Position numbers and translations under genes: made by a program. Below are positions 7,900 to 15,659 of a DNA stretch of 24,755 nucleotides, piece by piece. A model generated the notes under the pieces. It worked only from the letters and a program-made list of their open reading frames with translations, searched no databases and had not been told where the DNA came from. The stretch is from NCBI GenBank assembly GCA_049700195.1, contig JBNAVY010000028.1, positions 1 to 24,755 on the forward strand, given 5' to 3'. Source of the DNA: JBNAVY01 sp049700195. Its GTDB lineage: Bacteria; Bacillota; Thermoanaerobacteria; Thermoanaerobacterales; Thermoanaerobacteraceae. The stretch's first letter is position 1; each line of letters opens with the position of its first letter.

Positions 7900-9555
7900 T
7901 TAGTTATTTTTTAGATTAACATCTCCACCAAAAACACCAACAATTTCACTCCCATTAAAAATCGGAATAGCTATAGTAACGGAAATATCATTTGTTGCCA
8001 TCGAAATATAAGGTTGAGAAATGGTAATATTACCAGAAATAGCATTTTGAAACCATTCTCTATGATATACATTTTCTGTGTCAACATCCATAGTTATTGC
8101 TTTAATATCTCCGTTTTTTAAAATTGAAAAAACCAATTCAAAATTTTTATTTTCTTTAAGGGTTTTTAAAACAATTTCTTTTGCTCTTAAACCAAATAAA
8201 TTTTCTTTATAATTATCAGCAATCCTAAGAAGAATTTTTTTTGCATTTTCAATATTTTCCTTGCTTTTTGATGATAATTTTACAGACATAGAATACTCTT
8301 TTACTAGACTCTCAAGCTTAATAGCAAATTCTTTTAACCTTTGTATCATTTTACTTAAATCTTTCATAGTTTCAACTTGTTCTTGTGTAGAAGCTGACGT
8401 TTCTTGGATGTTTGCTGCGGTTTCCTGTGCAACAGAAGCAATCTTATTATTTAATTCATTAATTTTTTTAATTTTAGTGTTTTGATTATTTATTATTGAG
8501 TCTATTGAAATAATCGCATTTATAAGGTTATTGCTATTTTTTACAACATTATCTAGTTTCTCTTTAGTTGTTTCAGCATAGGCTAGATTTTCTATCTCCT
8601 TTTTCCCTTCTAAAATTAATTTAGTTGAAACATCATCAACTTTTACCTGGATACTTCTTGCTAAAGAAACAATTTCTTCTGCTGAAAATGATGATTGTTC
8701 TGCAAGCTTTCTTACTTCTTCTGCCACTACTGCAAAACCTTTACCTTGTTCTCCTGCCCTTGCCGCTTCTATAGCAGCATTTAATGCTAATAAATTAGTC
8801 TGATCAGCAATATTATTTACAACATTTATGATATTTGCTATTTTATCGGCTCTTTCCTTTAAATTTAAAACATCTTCAGCAAGCTTATTATTTTGTATTG
8901 TACTGTCATTTATTCTTTTCATTAATTCGAGCATAGTTTCTTCATTATCTTTAATATTTTTTCCCATATCTAAACTCAAATTTTTTGCATTATCAAATTT
9001 ATTTTTAATTTCATCATTTAATATAAAAACCTCTTTAGTTTCTTGTGCTGTTTGTTGGGCTGCAATAGCTTGATCTTCAGATCCTTTTGCAATCTCTTCT
9101 AAAGCTATTGATATATCTTTAAAAACAGACATAAAATTATGTATCTCATTTTCAAGCTTTTTTGATGCAACTACAGTTTGTTCTGAAGTCTGCTGTGATT
9201 CTATAACAAGTTTCTTAAAATTATTTATAAAATTATTAAGAGGTAATAATAATATATCAAATTCATTATGTGCTTTTAATTCAATCCTTTTTGTAAAGTC
9301 ACCTTTTGAAATTTCTTCAATAACATTACTAATATATTTTATAATATTAAAAAAACTTTTTTTAAGTATCATAACATTAAAAATAAATGCTAAAATTACT
9401 GTAGATAAAAAAGATAATCCGGAAATTTCTATTAACTTCAGCTCAAAAATTGGAGAATTTAAAAAATAATGATTAATTAGTATTAGAAAAACACTGTTAA
9501 AAAACGACAGTAAAATGCCATAAACCAAAAATCTTGATTTAATAGTTTTGAACAT
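7900..9555 (-). CDS. Methyl-accepting chemotaxis protein with C-terminal Cache-like domain
   Basis: A 551-residue receptor. Two membrane helices lie at about 8-30 and 42-64 with a loop of only about a dozen residues, so there is no external sensor. A HAMP linker follows (about 65-120), then the coiled-coil signalling domain with the invariant tip around 250-288 (ADQTNLLALNAAIEAARAGE, then GKGFAVVAEEVRKLAEQSS), which couples to CheA/CheW. After the signalling domain comes about 110 residues resembling the second half of a Cache/PDC sensor (REWFQNAISG, ISQPYIS, IAIPIFNGSEIVGVFGGDVNL). A Cache domain at the C-terminus would be cytoplasmic, unlike the usual extracellular position. AAGGAGGAATT precedes the ATG. 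It stands alone in the operon map. Confidence 0.93.
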   Translation of the reverse strand: MFKTIKSRFLVYGILLSFFNSVFLILINHYFLNSPIFELKLIEISGLSFLSTVILAFIFNVMILKKSFFNIIKYISNVIEEISKGDFTKRIELKAHNEFDILLLPLNNFINNFKKLVIESQQTSEQTVVASKKLENEIHNFMSVFKDISIALEEIAKGSEDQAIAAQQTAQETKEVFILNDEIKNKFDNAKNLSLDMGKNIKDNEETMLELMKRINDSTIQNNKLAEDVLNLKERADKIANIINVVNNIADQTNLLALNAAIEAARAGEQGKGFAVVAEEVRKLAEQSSFSAEEIVSLARSIQVKVDDVSTKLILEGKKEIENLAYAETTKEKLDNVVKNSNNLINAIISIDSIINNQNTKIKKINELNNKIASVAQETAANIQETSASTQEQVETMKDLSKMIQRLKEFAIKLESLVKEYSMSVKLSSKSKENIENAKKILLRIADNYKENLFGLRAKEIVLKTLKENKNFELVFSILKNGDIKAITMDVDTENVYHREWFQNAISGNITISQPYISMATNDISVTIAIPIFNGSEIVGVFGGDVNLKNN

Positions 9556-9706
9556 AAAAATTCCTCCTTTTTAACTACATACTATTTGGATATATTTATT
9601 ACATCGACATAATAAAAATAATTTAAAATAATATTTATATTTTTATTTTATCGTAAATTTATACTCCTTTCTATATGCTCAAATACCCTTAAAATTAGCT
9701 CATTTT

Positions 9707-9729
9707 AAAAAAAGACCAGTTAAGGTCTT
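9707..9729 (-). terminator. Terminator after the nucleoside kinase
   Basis: On the minus strand AAGACC and GGTCTT form a 6-bp stem with a 6-nt loop, followed by seven T. It begins only a few nucleotides after the kinase stop codon. Confidence 0.85.
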
Positions 9730-9733
9730 ATTT

Positions 9734-11377
9734 TTAAACATCAAGACAACTCCCACCAATAAATTCTTTTATTAAAGAATTAGAGGGTATTGCTAATTCA
9801 TCTTCGATAGGTATAAAATAACTTAAAAATTCTAATATCTCTGCAGCAATAGAATATGCAGTATTATTTCTACCAACTTTTTTTAACAAAGGCTCGGCAT
9901 ACTTTTTCAAAATTGGTAGTTCATAAGGTAAAAAAGAATTAAACATTACGTCGGCCTGTTCCTGATAAGGAAATATCCACTTTTCTTCACCTTTTCTTAC
10001 CATAGGCCACATATTTATTGTATCACAAACTCCATTAGATCTAAATTTGCTGTCACGAACCATTCTTCTAATCAATCTTGTTTCTGATGTTGATATTCTA
10101 TTATGTTCATCAAGATTTAACTGAGTTAAAGTGCTTACATAAATTTTATATTTGTTATCTTTAGGTATCTGCATCGTTAATTTCTCATTTAATCCATGTA
10201 TACCTTCCATTAATATAATATTATTTTTATCTAATTGTACCTTTTTACCAATTGCTTCTCTCTCTCCAGTTTTAAAGTTAAAAATTGGAAGTTCTACTTC
10301 TTCTCCTTGTATTAATTTAATCAGGTGTTCATTAAATAATGGTAAATCTAAAGCATCAATAGATTCAAAATCGTAATTACCAAACTCATCTTTTGGAGTT
10401 TGTTCGCGAGGGACAAAATAATTATCTAATGAAATTGGAAAAGGCTTTAATCCATTTACTCTAAGCTGTATGCTAAGTCTATGTATAAATGATGTTTTAC
10501 CAGATGAAGAAGGACCAGCAATCAAGACTACTTTTATCATTTTATTTGAAGCAATATAATCTGCAATTTTTGAAATCTTTTTTTCATGAAAACCTTCTGA
10601 TATTAAAATTAAATCTCTAGAAGAACCTTTTTTTACTATATCATTTAATGATGACACATAACTTATATCCATAATGTCAACCCAATCTTCTGACTCTTTG
10701 AAAATTGAAGCTAGTTTTGGCACATCAGAAAATACTGGTAAAACATTTGGGTTTGAAACATCGGGACATAATAGTATTACTCCTGGAAAATAAAATTTTA
10801 TATCAAACAATTTTAAATAGCCGGTCGAAGGAATACAAGGACTATAAAAAAAATCAACAGTATTATCACAATAATAAACTGGAACCATTTCCTTATTGCT
10901 ATCTCTAAATAACTTTACCTTTTCTGTCAAACCTTCTTTTTCAAATATTTCTAAAGCTTCCTTTTTGGGTAAAAGCTTTTTATCAATCTTAAAATTATTA
11001 TCTATAATTTCTTTCATACGTACTTTTATCATTGAAATAACTTTATTATTCAATGAATATCCATGTATTTCACAATACAAGCCTTTCCCTAATGAATGCT
11101 CAATTGTAACAGTAGCACCTGGTAATAGTTCTTTTACAGCCTTTATAAATACAAATGTCAAACTCCTTCTATAAATTCTTATACCTTCTTCCATAGATGT
11201 ATCAACAAAATCAATTCTTGAATCTTCTGAAACAACGGTATTTAAATCAACAAGTTCATAATTTACTTTAGCTGCAACAATTAATGCTTTATGTTTATCC
11301 ATAAAATCCATAGCTATATCTTCAAGTTTCGTATTCGTTTTATACTCATATGTATTACCCTCTATTAATAATTTCAT
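9734..11377 (-). CDS. Nucleoside (uridine) kinase-like protein with N-terminal TGS/ThrRS-like region
   Basis: A 547-residue protein. Residues 1-60 look like a TGS domain (MKLLIEGNTYEY, ALIVAAKVNYELVDLN), and 60-240 resemble the editing-type region of threonyl-tRNA synthetase (RSLTFVFIKAVKELLPGA, YYSPCIPSTGYLKLFDI-like). The C-terminal half is a uridine kinase/phosphoribulokinase fold with Walker A GPSSSGKT at 288-295, SLDNYFVPREQTP and ILMEGIHGLN. This fusion is common in Clostridia and Thermotogae but its substrate is not settled to my knowledge. The start at 11377 has GAGGTGA 7 nt upstream; the in-frame ATG at 11407 lies in the terminator tail without a ribosome binding site and is rejected. 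It lies downstream of the 6S RNA gene and could receive readthrough. Confidence 0.9.
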   Translation of the reverse strand: MKLLIEGNTYEYKTNTKLEDIAMDFMDKHKALIVAAKVNYELVDLNTVVSEDSRIDFVDTSMEEGIRIYRRSLTFVFIKAVKELLPGATVTIEHSLGKGLYCEIHGYSLNNKVISMIKVRMKEIIDNNFKIDKKLLPKKEALEIFEKEGLTEKVKLFRDSNKEMVPVYYCDNTVDFFYSPCIPSTGYLKLFDIKFYFPGVILLCPDVSNPNVLPVFSDVPKLASIFKESEDWVDIMDISYVSSLNDIVKKGSSRDLILISEGFHEKKISKIADYIASNKMIKVVLIAGPSSSGKTSFIHRLSIQLRVNGLKPFPISLDNYFVPREQTPKDEFGNYDFESIDALDLPLFNEHLIKLIQGEEVELPIFNFKTGEREAIGKKVQLDKNNIILMEGIHGLNEKLTMQIPKDNKYKIYVSTLTQLNLDEHNRISTSETRLIRRMVRDSKFRSNGVCDTINMWPMVRKGEEKWIFPYQEQADVMFNSFLPYELPILKKYAEPLLKKVGRNNTAYSIAAEILEFLSYFIPIEDELAIPSNSLIKEFIGGSCLDV

Positions 11378-11405
11378 TAAAATCACCTCAATAAAATTAT
11401 ACATC

Positions 11406-11448
11406 ATTTTTTTAAAAAATAAAAAGTTTCTGCAAATGCAGAAACTTT
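11406..11448 (-). terminator. Terminator of the 6S RNA gene
   Basis: A perfect inverted repeat AAAGTTTCTGCA/TGCAGAAACTTT (11423-11448) is followed on the minus strand by TTTTTATTTTTT. It ends the 6S RNA transcript and stands 30 nt before the kinase start. On the plus strand the tail is only TTTAAATTTT, much weaker. Confidence 0.9.
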
Positions 11449-11450
11449 AA

Positions 11451-11648
11451 ATTTTATCCCATGAAGCCGTACAGCTATGTTTTCAGACCTGCTCTCGCAG
11501 GTGGGTATTCTGTCACTATTTCTGAAGTCCTGTCATAGCAGGCATTTCTTCCATAAATGAACGCGAATTCCCGGATTCAATGCGTTGGTTGAAAACAAAT
11601 TAGCTAATTACAAACTCCTCAGGATTTAACCTTTAGTATTTCGTTTTC
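11451..11648 (-). ncRNA. ssrS: 6S RNA (SsrS/BsrA type)
   Basis: About 200 nt of noncoding, GC-richer DNA that folds on the minus strand. The 5' part UCCUGAGGAGUUUGUAA and the 3' part UACGGCUUCAUGGGAU closely resemble the closing-stem ends of E. coli 6S RNA (CUGAGAUGUUCGCAA and CGGCGGCAUCUCGGAGAU) and pair over 11 positions (11615-11625 with 11456-11466, one A-A mismatch). A second helix AGCUA/UAGCU (11601-11605 with 11473-11477) continues the rod. A distal stem AACGC/GCGUU (11560-11586) and a perfect hairpin ACCUGC-GAGA-GCAGGU (11487-11502), placed like the hairpin on the 3' side of the 6S central bubble, complete it. 6S RNA mimics an open promoter and traps housekeeping RNA polymerase in stationary phase. 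A promoter and terminator bracket it. In B. subtilis a 6S gene also lies close to rarA. Identity rests on recalled similarity, not a covariance search. Confidence 0.8.
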
Positions 11649-11654
11649 AAATAT

Positions 11655-11683
11655 ATTTTATAACAAATATTGTTTTAATGCAA
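11655..11683 (-). promoter_or_regulatory. Sigma-A promoter of the 6S RNA
   Basis: TTGCAT and TAAAAT separated by exactly 17 nt on the minus strand. The expected transcription start is a G near 11648, which leaves a leader of about 20 nt before the closing stem. Confidence 0.75.
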
Positions 11684-11770
11684 TGGTTAATTTATGGTAA
11701 AATAACAATTATTAAATTTTATTAACAAATTTTATTCTTATATCATATTTTAAATACAAGGAGGATTTTT

Positions 11771-12055
11771 ATGAAAACAAAAAAAATCAGTGAATTCTTT
11801 AAAAAATATATTAAACCAAAAAAAGACTTTACAGATAGAATTTCTGTATCTTTATATGATATACAAATTACTGTTGAAAGAAAAATAAATATTGATATTC
11901 CACATGAAGTTACTGTTGTATTGCCAAGAATTGAATTAAGATCTGAAACAATAGATAATAGAAAAAATTTTGAACTGATTTTAAATAGTATCACCGTTGT
12001 TCATTCGCCTCAGCATTCAATGTCTGCTAACTATAAATCCCTTTTTACTAAATAG
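11771..12055 (+). CDS. Hypothetical 94-residue protein
   Basis: I do not recognise the family. A perfect AAGGAGG lies 6 nt before the ATG and the codon use matches the neighbours, so it is very likely expressed. The first 20 residues are strongly basic (MKTKKISEFFKKYIKPKKDF). The middle alternates hydrophobic and polar residues (RISVSLYDIQITVERKINI, EVTVVLPRIEL) as in a small beta-sheet protein. There are no cysteines, membrane segments or signal peptide. It is divergent from the 6S RNA and 49 bp ahead of pflX, with no clear terminator between, so it may be the first gene of a pflX-nudix unit. Confidence 0.75.
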   Translation: MKTKKISEFFKKYIKPKKDFTDRISVSLYDIQITVERKINIDIPHEVTVVLPRIELRSETIDNRKNFELILNSITVVHSPQHSMSANYKSLFTK

Positions 12056-12103
12056 CTTAATTTAAGTTTTAACATATGATATAATTATATAGAGGTGCTT
12101 AAG

Positions 12104-13000
12104 ATGGAGTATACAGAAATATGTAATATTTGCCCCAGAAATTGCAATATCAATAGAAGTATTAATAAAGGTTATTGTAATATGTCCTTGGATGTAAAAG
12201 TAGCTAAAGCTTTTCTCCATAAATGGGAAGAACCATTCATAAGCGGGAAAAATGGTTCTGGAACGGTTTTTTTTACAGGATGCAATTTAAAATGTGTGTT
12301 TTGCCAGAATTATAAAATCAGTCAGTTAAACTATGGTAAAACTTTAAATACTAAAGAACTTGCAAGTTTGTTTATCTCTTTACAAAACAAAGGAGCTCAT
12401 AATATAAACTTAGTTTCTCCTACAATATATATTCACCAAATAAAAACTGCAATTTTGCTTGCAAAAGAAAAAGGCCTAAGTATTCCAATAATATATAATA
12501 CAAATGCTTATGAAAATGTCAAAAGCTTACAAGCTCTGGATGGGCTAATAAACATATATCTCCCAGATTTAAAATATTATAGTAATATTTTATCGAAAAA
12601 ATATTCAAAAGCTAATGATTACTTTAAACATGCAACACAAGCCATATTAGAAATGTACAGGCAAGTAGGGATTCCACATTTCAATGATGATGGAATTTTA
12701 GAAAATGGTCTTGTTATAAGACATTTAATATTACCTGGTTGTATAGATGACACTAAAAAAATATTGTTGTGGATAAAAAACAATCTGCCAAAAGAAATAT
12801 ATATAAGCTTAATGGGTCAATATACCCCTTTTTATAAAGCAAAAAACTATCCTGAATTAAATCGTACAATAACACAACAAGAATACGAAGAAGCTATAAA
12901 TTATTTCTTTGAAATAGGACTAGAAAATGGATTGGTACAAGAAACCACAAGTGCTTCCGAAAAATATATACCAGAATTTGACTTGGAAGGATTAGAATAG
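12104..13000 (+). CDS. pflX: PflX-type radical SAM protein (pyruvate formate-lyase activase homologue)
   Basis: A 298-residue protein of the COG1313 group. An N-terminal cysteine region (CNICPRNCNINR, GYC) precedes the radical SAM motif C-x3-C-x2-C in GCNLKCVFCQNYKIS. Later blocks LVSPTIYIHQI, IIYNTNAYE, LPDLKYY and VIRHLILPGC are typical of the group. Activases of this fold make a glycyl radical on a partner enzyme, but PflX itself has no established substrate, and no glycyl radical enzyme is encoded nearby. The ATG at 12104 has AGAGGTG about 6 nt upstream; a GTG at 12095 lies inside that site and is rejected. The nudix gene starts 13 bp after the stop codon, so they form an operon. Confidence 0.9.
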   Translation: MEYTEICNICPRNCNINRSINKGYCNMSLDVKVAKAFLHKWEEPFISGKNGSGTVFFTGCNLKCVFCQNYKISQLNYGKTLNTKELASLFISLQNKGAHNINLVSPTIYIHQIKTAILLAKEKGLSIPIIYNTNAYENVKSLQALDGLINIYLPDLKYYSNILSKKYSKANDYFKHATQAILEMYRQVGIPHFNDDGILENGLVIRHLILPGCIDDTKKILLWIKNNLPKEIYISLMGQYTPFYKAKNYPELNRTITQQEYEEAINYFFEIGLENGLVQETTSASEKYIPEFDLEGLE

Positions 13001-13013
13001 GGTTGGTGATCTC

Positions 13014-13493
13014 ATGGAAAAAATAATTTTAGGTGTAGGTGGAATTGTAATTAAAGAAAATAAAGTTCTGCTTGTAAGACATACTTATGGACAATTTAAA
13101 GGGAAATGGATAATACCTGGTGGCCATGTTGAATCAGGGGAAAACATAGATGATGCTGTTTTAAGAGAAGTAAAAGAAGAAACTTCTATAACAGCAAAAA
13201 TAAAAAATATAGTTTCCATTCGCAGTCTTGTATTACCTGATAAAAGATCAGAAGTTTATATTGTGTTTCTATTAGATTATGTTAACGGCACTCCTGTTTC
13301 AGATCACAAGGAAAATGATGCGGCAGGTTTTTTTGACATTACAAAAGTAACAGAAAACGAAGATGTTGTCTTTTTATCTAGATATCTTATTAAAAAAATT
13401 ATAACTGGAAATAATAACAAATTATCTATTGACACTGAATACTTTTATTCAAATATGAATAATATAAATAAAAATTTTAAGTTGTATGATTAA
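13014..13493 (+). CDS. NUDIX hydrolase
   Basis: A 159-residue nucleoside-diphosphate-X hydrolase. The Nudix box is nearly complete: GGHVESGENIDD followed by REVKEETSI, with all metal-binding glutamates of REUxEE in place; only the usual Gly near the end of the box is Ser. The start IILGVGGIVIKENKVLLVRHTYG is the typical first strand. The substrate cannot be deduced; the last 30 residues (from about 130) extend beyond the core fold. Ribosome binding is weak (GGTTGGTGA), consistent with coupling to pflX just upstream. Probable role is cleanup of an oxidised or signalling nucleotide, which is inference. Confidence 0.9.
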   Translation: MEKIILGVGGIVIKENKVLLVRHTYGQFKGKWIIPGGHVESGENIDDAVLREVKEETSITAKIKNIVSIRSLVLPDKRSEVYIVFLLDYVNGTPVSDHKENDAAGFFDITKVTENEDVVFLSRYLIKKIITGNNNKLSIDTEYFYSNMNNINKNFKLYD

Positions 13494-13723
13494 GTAACCA
13501 CATATTAGTAACTTAAAAATATTCATTTAAAATATTTATACAAAAATATTTTGAACACCTTTTGTAATTTACTTTTTACCCTATTCACATTTATAATTAA
13601 AAATTTCTATTTTAAATATCCTTTATTAAAATATTTATATATAAAATCTACTTTTAAATTTCAATATGTATTCTATAATATTTTATCGCAAAAAATGATA
13701 TGATATAAATTATAAATTATGTC

Positions 13724-13752
13724 TTGAAAAATTATAAAAATAATGTTAAAAT
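13724..13752 (+). promoter_or_regulatory. Sigma-A promoter of pckA
   Basis: TTGAAA and TAAAAT with a 17-nt spacer, close to consensus. Predicted transcription start near 13759, giving a leader of about 85 nt. Confidence 0.75.
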
Positions 13753-13780
13753 TTTTGTGTAAAGGTTGTTATTTTTTTTA

Positions 13781-13810
13781 TTTGCAATTGTAAACGTTTA
13801 AAATTGCAAA
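13781..13810 (+). promoter_or_regulatory. 30-bp near-perfect palindrome with cre-like core in the pckA leader
   Basis: The outer arms TTTGCAATT and AATTGCAAA are exact complements, and the core TAAACGTTTA is itself a palindrome; 28 of 30 positions are symmetric. The core region 13787-13804 fits the CcpA catabolite-response consensus WWTGNAARCGNWWWCAWW with one mismatch. It lies about 20-50 nt downstream of the predicted transcription start, where a bound repressor would block elongation. It could also form an RNA hairpin, but no T tract follows. A catabolite-control role for a gluconeogenic gene is plausible inference. Confidence 0.7.
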
Positions 13811-13844
13811 TACTGCACATAAAATAATTAAGGAGGCTTAATAA

Positions 13845-15410
13845 ATGTACAATCTTGAAAAATTAGGTATCATAAATTTTAAAAATGTTTACAGAAATTT
13901 ACCTGTTTCCATTTTGGTTGAAGAATCTATAAAACGCAATGAGGGTATTTTAACAAATGAAGGAGCATTTAATGTTAATACAGGTAAATATACCGGAAGG
14001 TCCCCTAATGACAAATTTATTGTCGATGAACCCGAAGTTCATAATGACATATGGTGGGAAAATAATAAACCCATTACAACTAAAAATTTTGAAAAGCTAT
14101 ATAATAAATTAACTGCATATTTACAAAACCGCGATTTGTTTATATTTGATGGCTTTGCAGGAGCTGATCCTTCCTATAGAATCCCTATCAGAGTTATTAC
14201 AGAATATGCTTATCAAAGCCTGCTTGCAAATCAATTGTTTATCAGACCAACAGAAGGTGAGCTTTTAAACCATAATTCTCAATTTACTTTAATAGCAGCT
14301 CCAGGTTTTTATTCCATACCTGAAATAGATGGTGTAAATTCAGAAGCTTTCATTATTATAAGTTTTAGCAAAAAGTTAATTATTATTGGAGGCTCTAAAT
14401 ATGGTGGAGAAATAAAAAAATCCATTTTTTCAATAATGAATTATTTAATGCCAAAAAGAGGTATACTTTCTATGCATTGTTCAGCAAACACTGATGATAA
14501 AGGTAATACTGCTTTATTTTTTGGTTTGTCAGGTACCGGCAAGACCACTTTGTCAGCGGATCCAAACAGATTTTTAATAGGAGATGATGAACACGGTTGG
14601 TCTGATACTGGAATTTTTAACTTTGAAGGTGGATGTTATGCTAAATGTATCAATTTGTCAAAAGAAAAAGAACCCCAGATTTGGAATGCAATAAAATTCG
14701 GGACTGTTTTAGAAAATGTAATATATGATGAAAAAACAAGACACCTTGATTTCAGTAGTGATAAAATAACTGAAAATACTAGAGCAGCATACCCTATTAA
14801 TTATATCCCTGGTGCAATTTTAAATGGCTTGGGTGGGCATCCAACAGCTATAATTTTTCTAACAGCTGATGCTTTTGGAGTTTTACCTCCTATAGCCAGA
14901 TTATCAAAAGAACAAGCAATGTATTATTTCTTATCTGGATATACTAGTAAATTAGCTGGTACAGAAAGAGGAATAACTGAGCCTCAAGTTACTTTTTCAA
15001 CATGTTTTGGAGCACCATTTTTACCTTTAAAGCCTATGGTATATGCTGATTTATTGGGTAAAAAAATTGAAAAATATAAATCAAAAGTTTACCTTGTTAA
15101 TACAGGCTGGTCTGGAGGTCCTTATGGAATTGGGCAAAGACTAAATTTAACTTACACACGTGCTATTGTAAGTGCAGCTTTAAATGGAAACCTCGACAAT
15201 ATCCAGTTTGTAAAAGAGCCCGTATTTAATTTAGAAATACCAACTTCATGCCCTAATGTACCAACCGAAGTATTAAATCCTAAAAATACTTGGTCAGACA
15301 AAAACGCGTATGATATAGAAGCAAAAAAACTAGCTGAAAAATTTATAAATAATTTTAAAAAATATACTGAACTATCTGAAGAAATAATAAAATCTGGCCC
15401 AAATCTTTAG
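13845..15410 (+). CDS. pckA: Phosphoenolpyruvate carboxykinase (ATP)
   Basis: Converts oxaloacetate and ATP to phosphoenolpyruvate and CO2, the entry to gluconeogenesis; in some anaerobes it runs in reverse to fix CO2. The 521-residue length is normal. Visible motifs are TGRSPNDKFIVDEP near 50, the P-loop GLSGTGKTT at 237-245, the metal-binding GDDEHGWSD starting at 256, and FNFEGGCYAKCI. The late NTGWSGGPYGIGQR and AYPINYI blocks complete the active site. AAGGAGG lies 9 nt before the ATG. It is a single-gene unit with its own promoter, a symmetric operator-like site and a strong terminator. Confidence 0.98.
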   Translation: MYNLEKLGIINFKNVYRNLPVSILVEESIKRNEGILTNEGAFNVNTGKYTGRSPNDKFIVDEPEVHNDIWWENNKPITTKNFEKLYNKLTAYLQNRDLFIFDGFAGADPSYRIPIRVITEYAYQSLLANQLFIRPTEGELLNHNSQFTLIAAPGFYSIPEIDGVNSEAFIIISFSKKLIIIGGSKYGGEIKKSIFSIMNYLMPKRGILSMHCSANTDDKGNTALFFGLSGTGKTTLSADPNRFLIGDDEHGWSDTGIFNFEGGCYAKCINLSKEKEPQIWNAIKFGTVLENVIYDEKTRHLDFSSDKITENTRAAYPINYIPGAILNGLGGHPTAIIFLTADAFGVLPPIARLSKEQAMYYFLSGYTSKLAGTERGITEPQVTFSTCFGAPFLPLKPMVYADLLGKKIEKYKSKVYLVNTGWSGGPYGIGQRLNLTYTRAIVSAALNGNLDNIQFVKEPVFNLEIPTSCPNVPTEVLNPKNTWSDKNAYDIEAKKLAEKFINNFKKYTELSEEIIKSGPNL

Positions 15411-15414
15411 ATTA

Positions 15415-15445
15415 AAAACCCTCTGTAACAAACAGAGGGTTTTTT
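15415..15445 (+). terminator. Terminator of pckA
   Basis: CCCTCTGT and ACAGAGGG with a 5-nt loop, flanked by AAAA/TTTT that lengthens the stem, followed by a run of six T. Confidence 0.92.
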
Positions 15446-15518
15446 GTATCCATAAATGAATTATATTCATATTATAGTATAGAAATAAATAACTAAAAAT
15501 TTTAAGGAGGTCTTTTAC

Positions 15519-15659
15519 ATGCCTGTAAATTTACCCGGAAAACAAAAAAACTCTAGCTCATCACAGGACCAATGGATTTGGATAATAATTATAATTTTAA
15601 TTATTCTTTTGTTTATACCCGGTATAATAGTTTTTGAAGAACCTAAAGAAAAAGTATAA
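15519..15659 (+). CDS. 46-residue single-span membrane microprotein
   Basis: An ATG with a perfect AAGGAGG 8 nt upstream opens a 46-codon frame. The N-terminus is polar with a serine run (MPVNLPGKQKNSSSSQDQ), then one strongly hydrophobic helix of about 20 residues (WIWIIIIILIILLFIPGIIV), then a short charged tail EEPKEKV. The aromatic WxW at the membrane edge and the tail suggest a real membrane protein. I know no function. It has its own terminator, shared with rarA, and lies alone between pckA and rarA. Confidence 0.75.
   Translation: MPVNLPGKQKNSSSSQDQWIWIIIIILIILLFIPGIIVFEEPKEKV

Larger units (their letters stand above)
11406..11770. other. Gene-free stretch of about 365 bp
   Basis: It contains the 6S RNA gene, its promoter and terminator, and the divergent promoter region of the 94-residue protein. 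A possible plus-strand -10 (TAAAAT at 11698-11703) precedes that gene, with a poor -35 (TTAATG). No protein-coding frame is convincing here. Confidence 0.7.
13494..13844 (+). other. Gene-free pckA upstream region
   Basis: About 350 bp of AT-rich DNA. It holds an AT-only inverted repeat (13529-13552, arms AAAATATTT/AAATATTTT) that may weakly end the pflX-nudix transcript, the pckA promoter, and a 30-bp near-palindrome in the leader. I see no small gene in it. Confidence 0.7.

Noticed and set aside
7873..7908. Inverted repeat overlapping the chemoreceptor stop codon as a terminator
   Set aside because: The stem is interrupted and weak, and no T run follows on the minus strand.
9601..9625. Possible sigma-D (motility) promoter ahead of the chemoreceptor gene: TAAA and GTCGATGT on the minus strand
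   Set aside because: The spacer is 13 nt, shorter than the usual 14-16, and the -10 part has two mismatches; not strong enough in such AT-rich DNA.
11406..11648. Riboswitch or attenuator controlling the nucleoside kinase
   Set aside because: The ends of the RNA fit 6S RNA, and no segment that could form an antiterminator with the terminator stem was found.
13529..13552. Inverted repeat AAAATATTT/AAATATTTT as terminator of the pflX-nudix operon
   Set aside because: It is AT-only and followed by TTGAACACC rather than a T tract; noted only within the intergenic entry.
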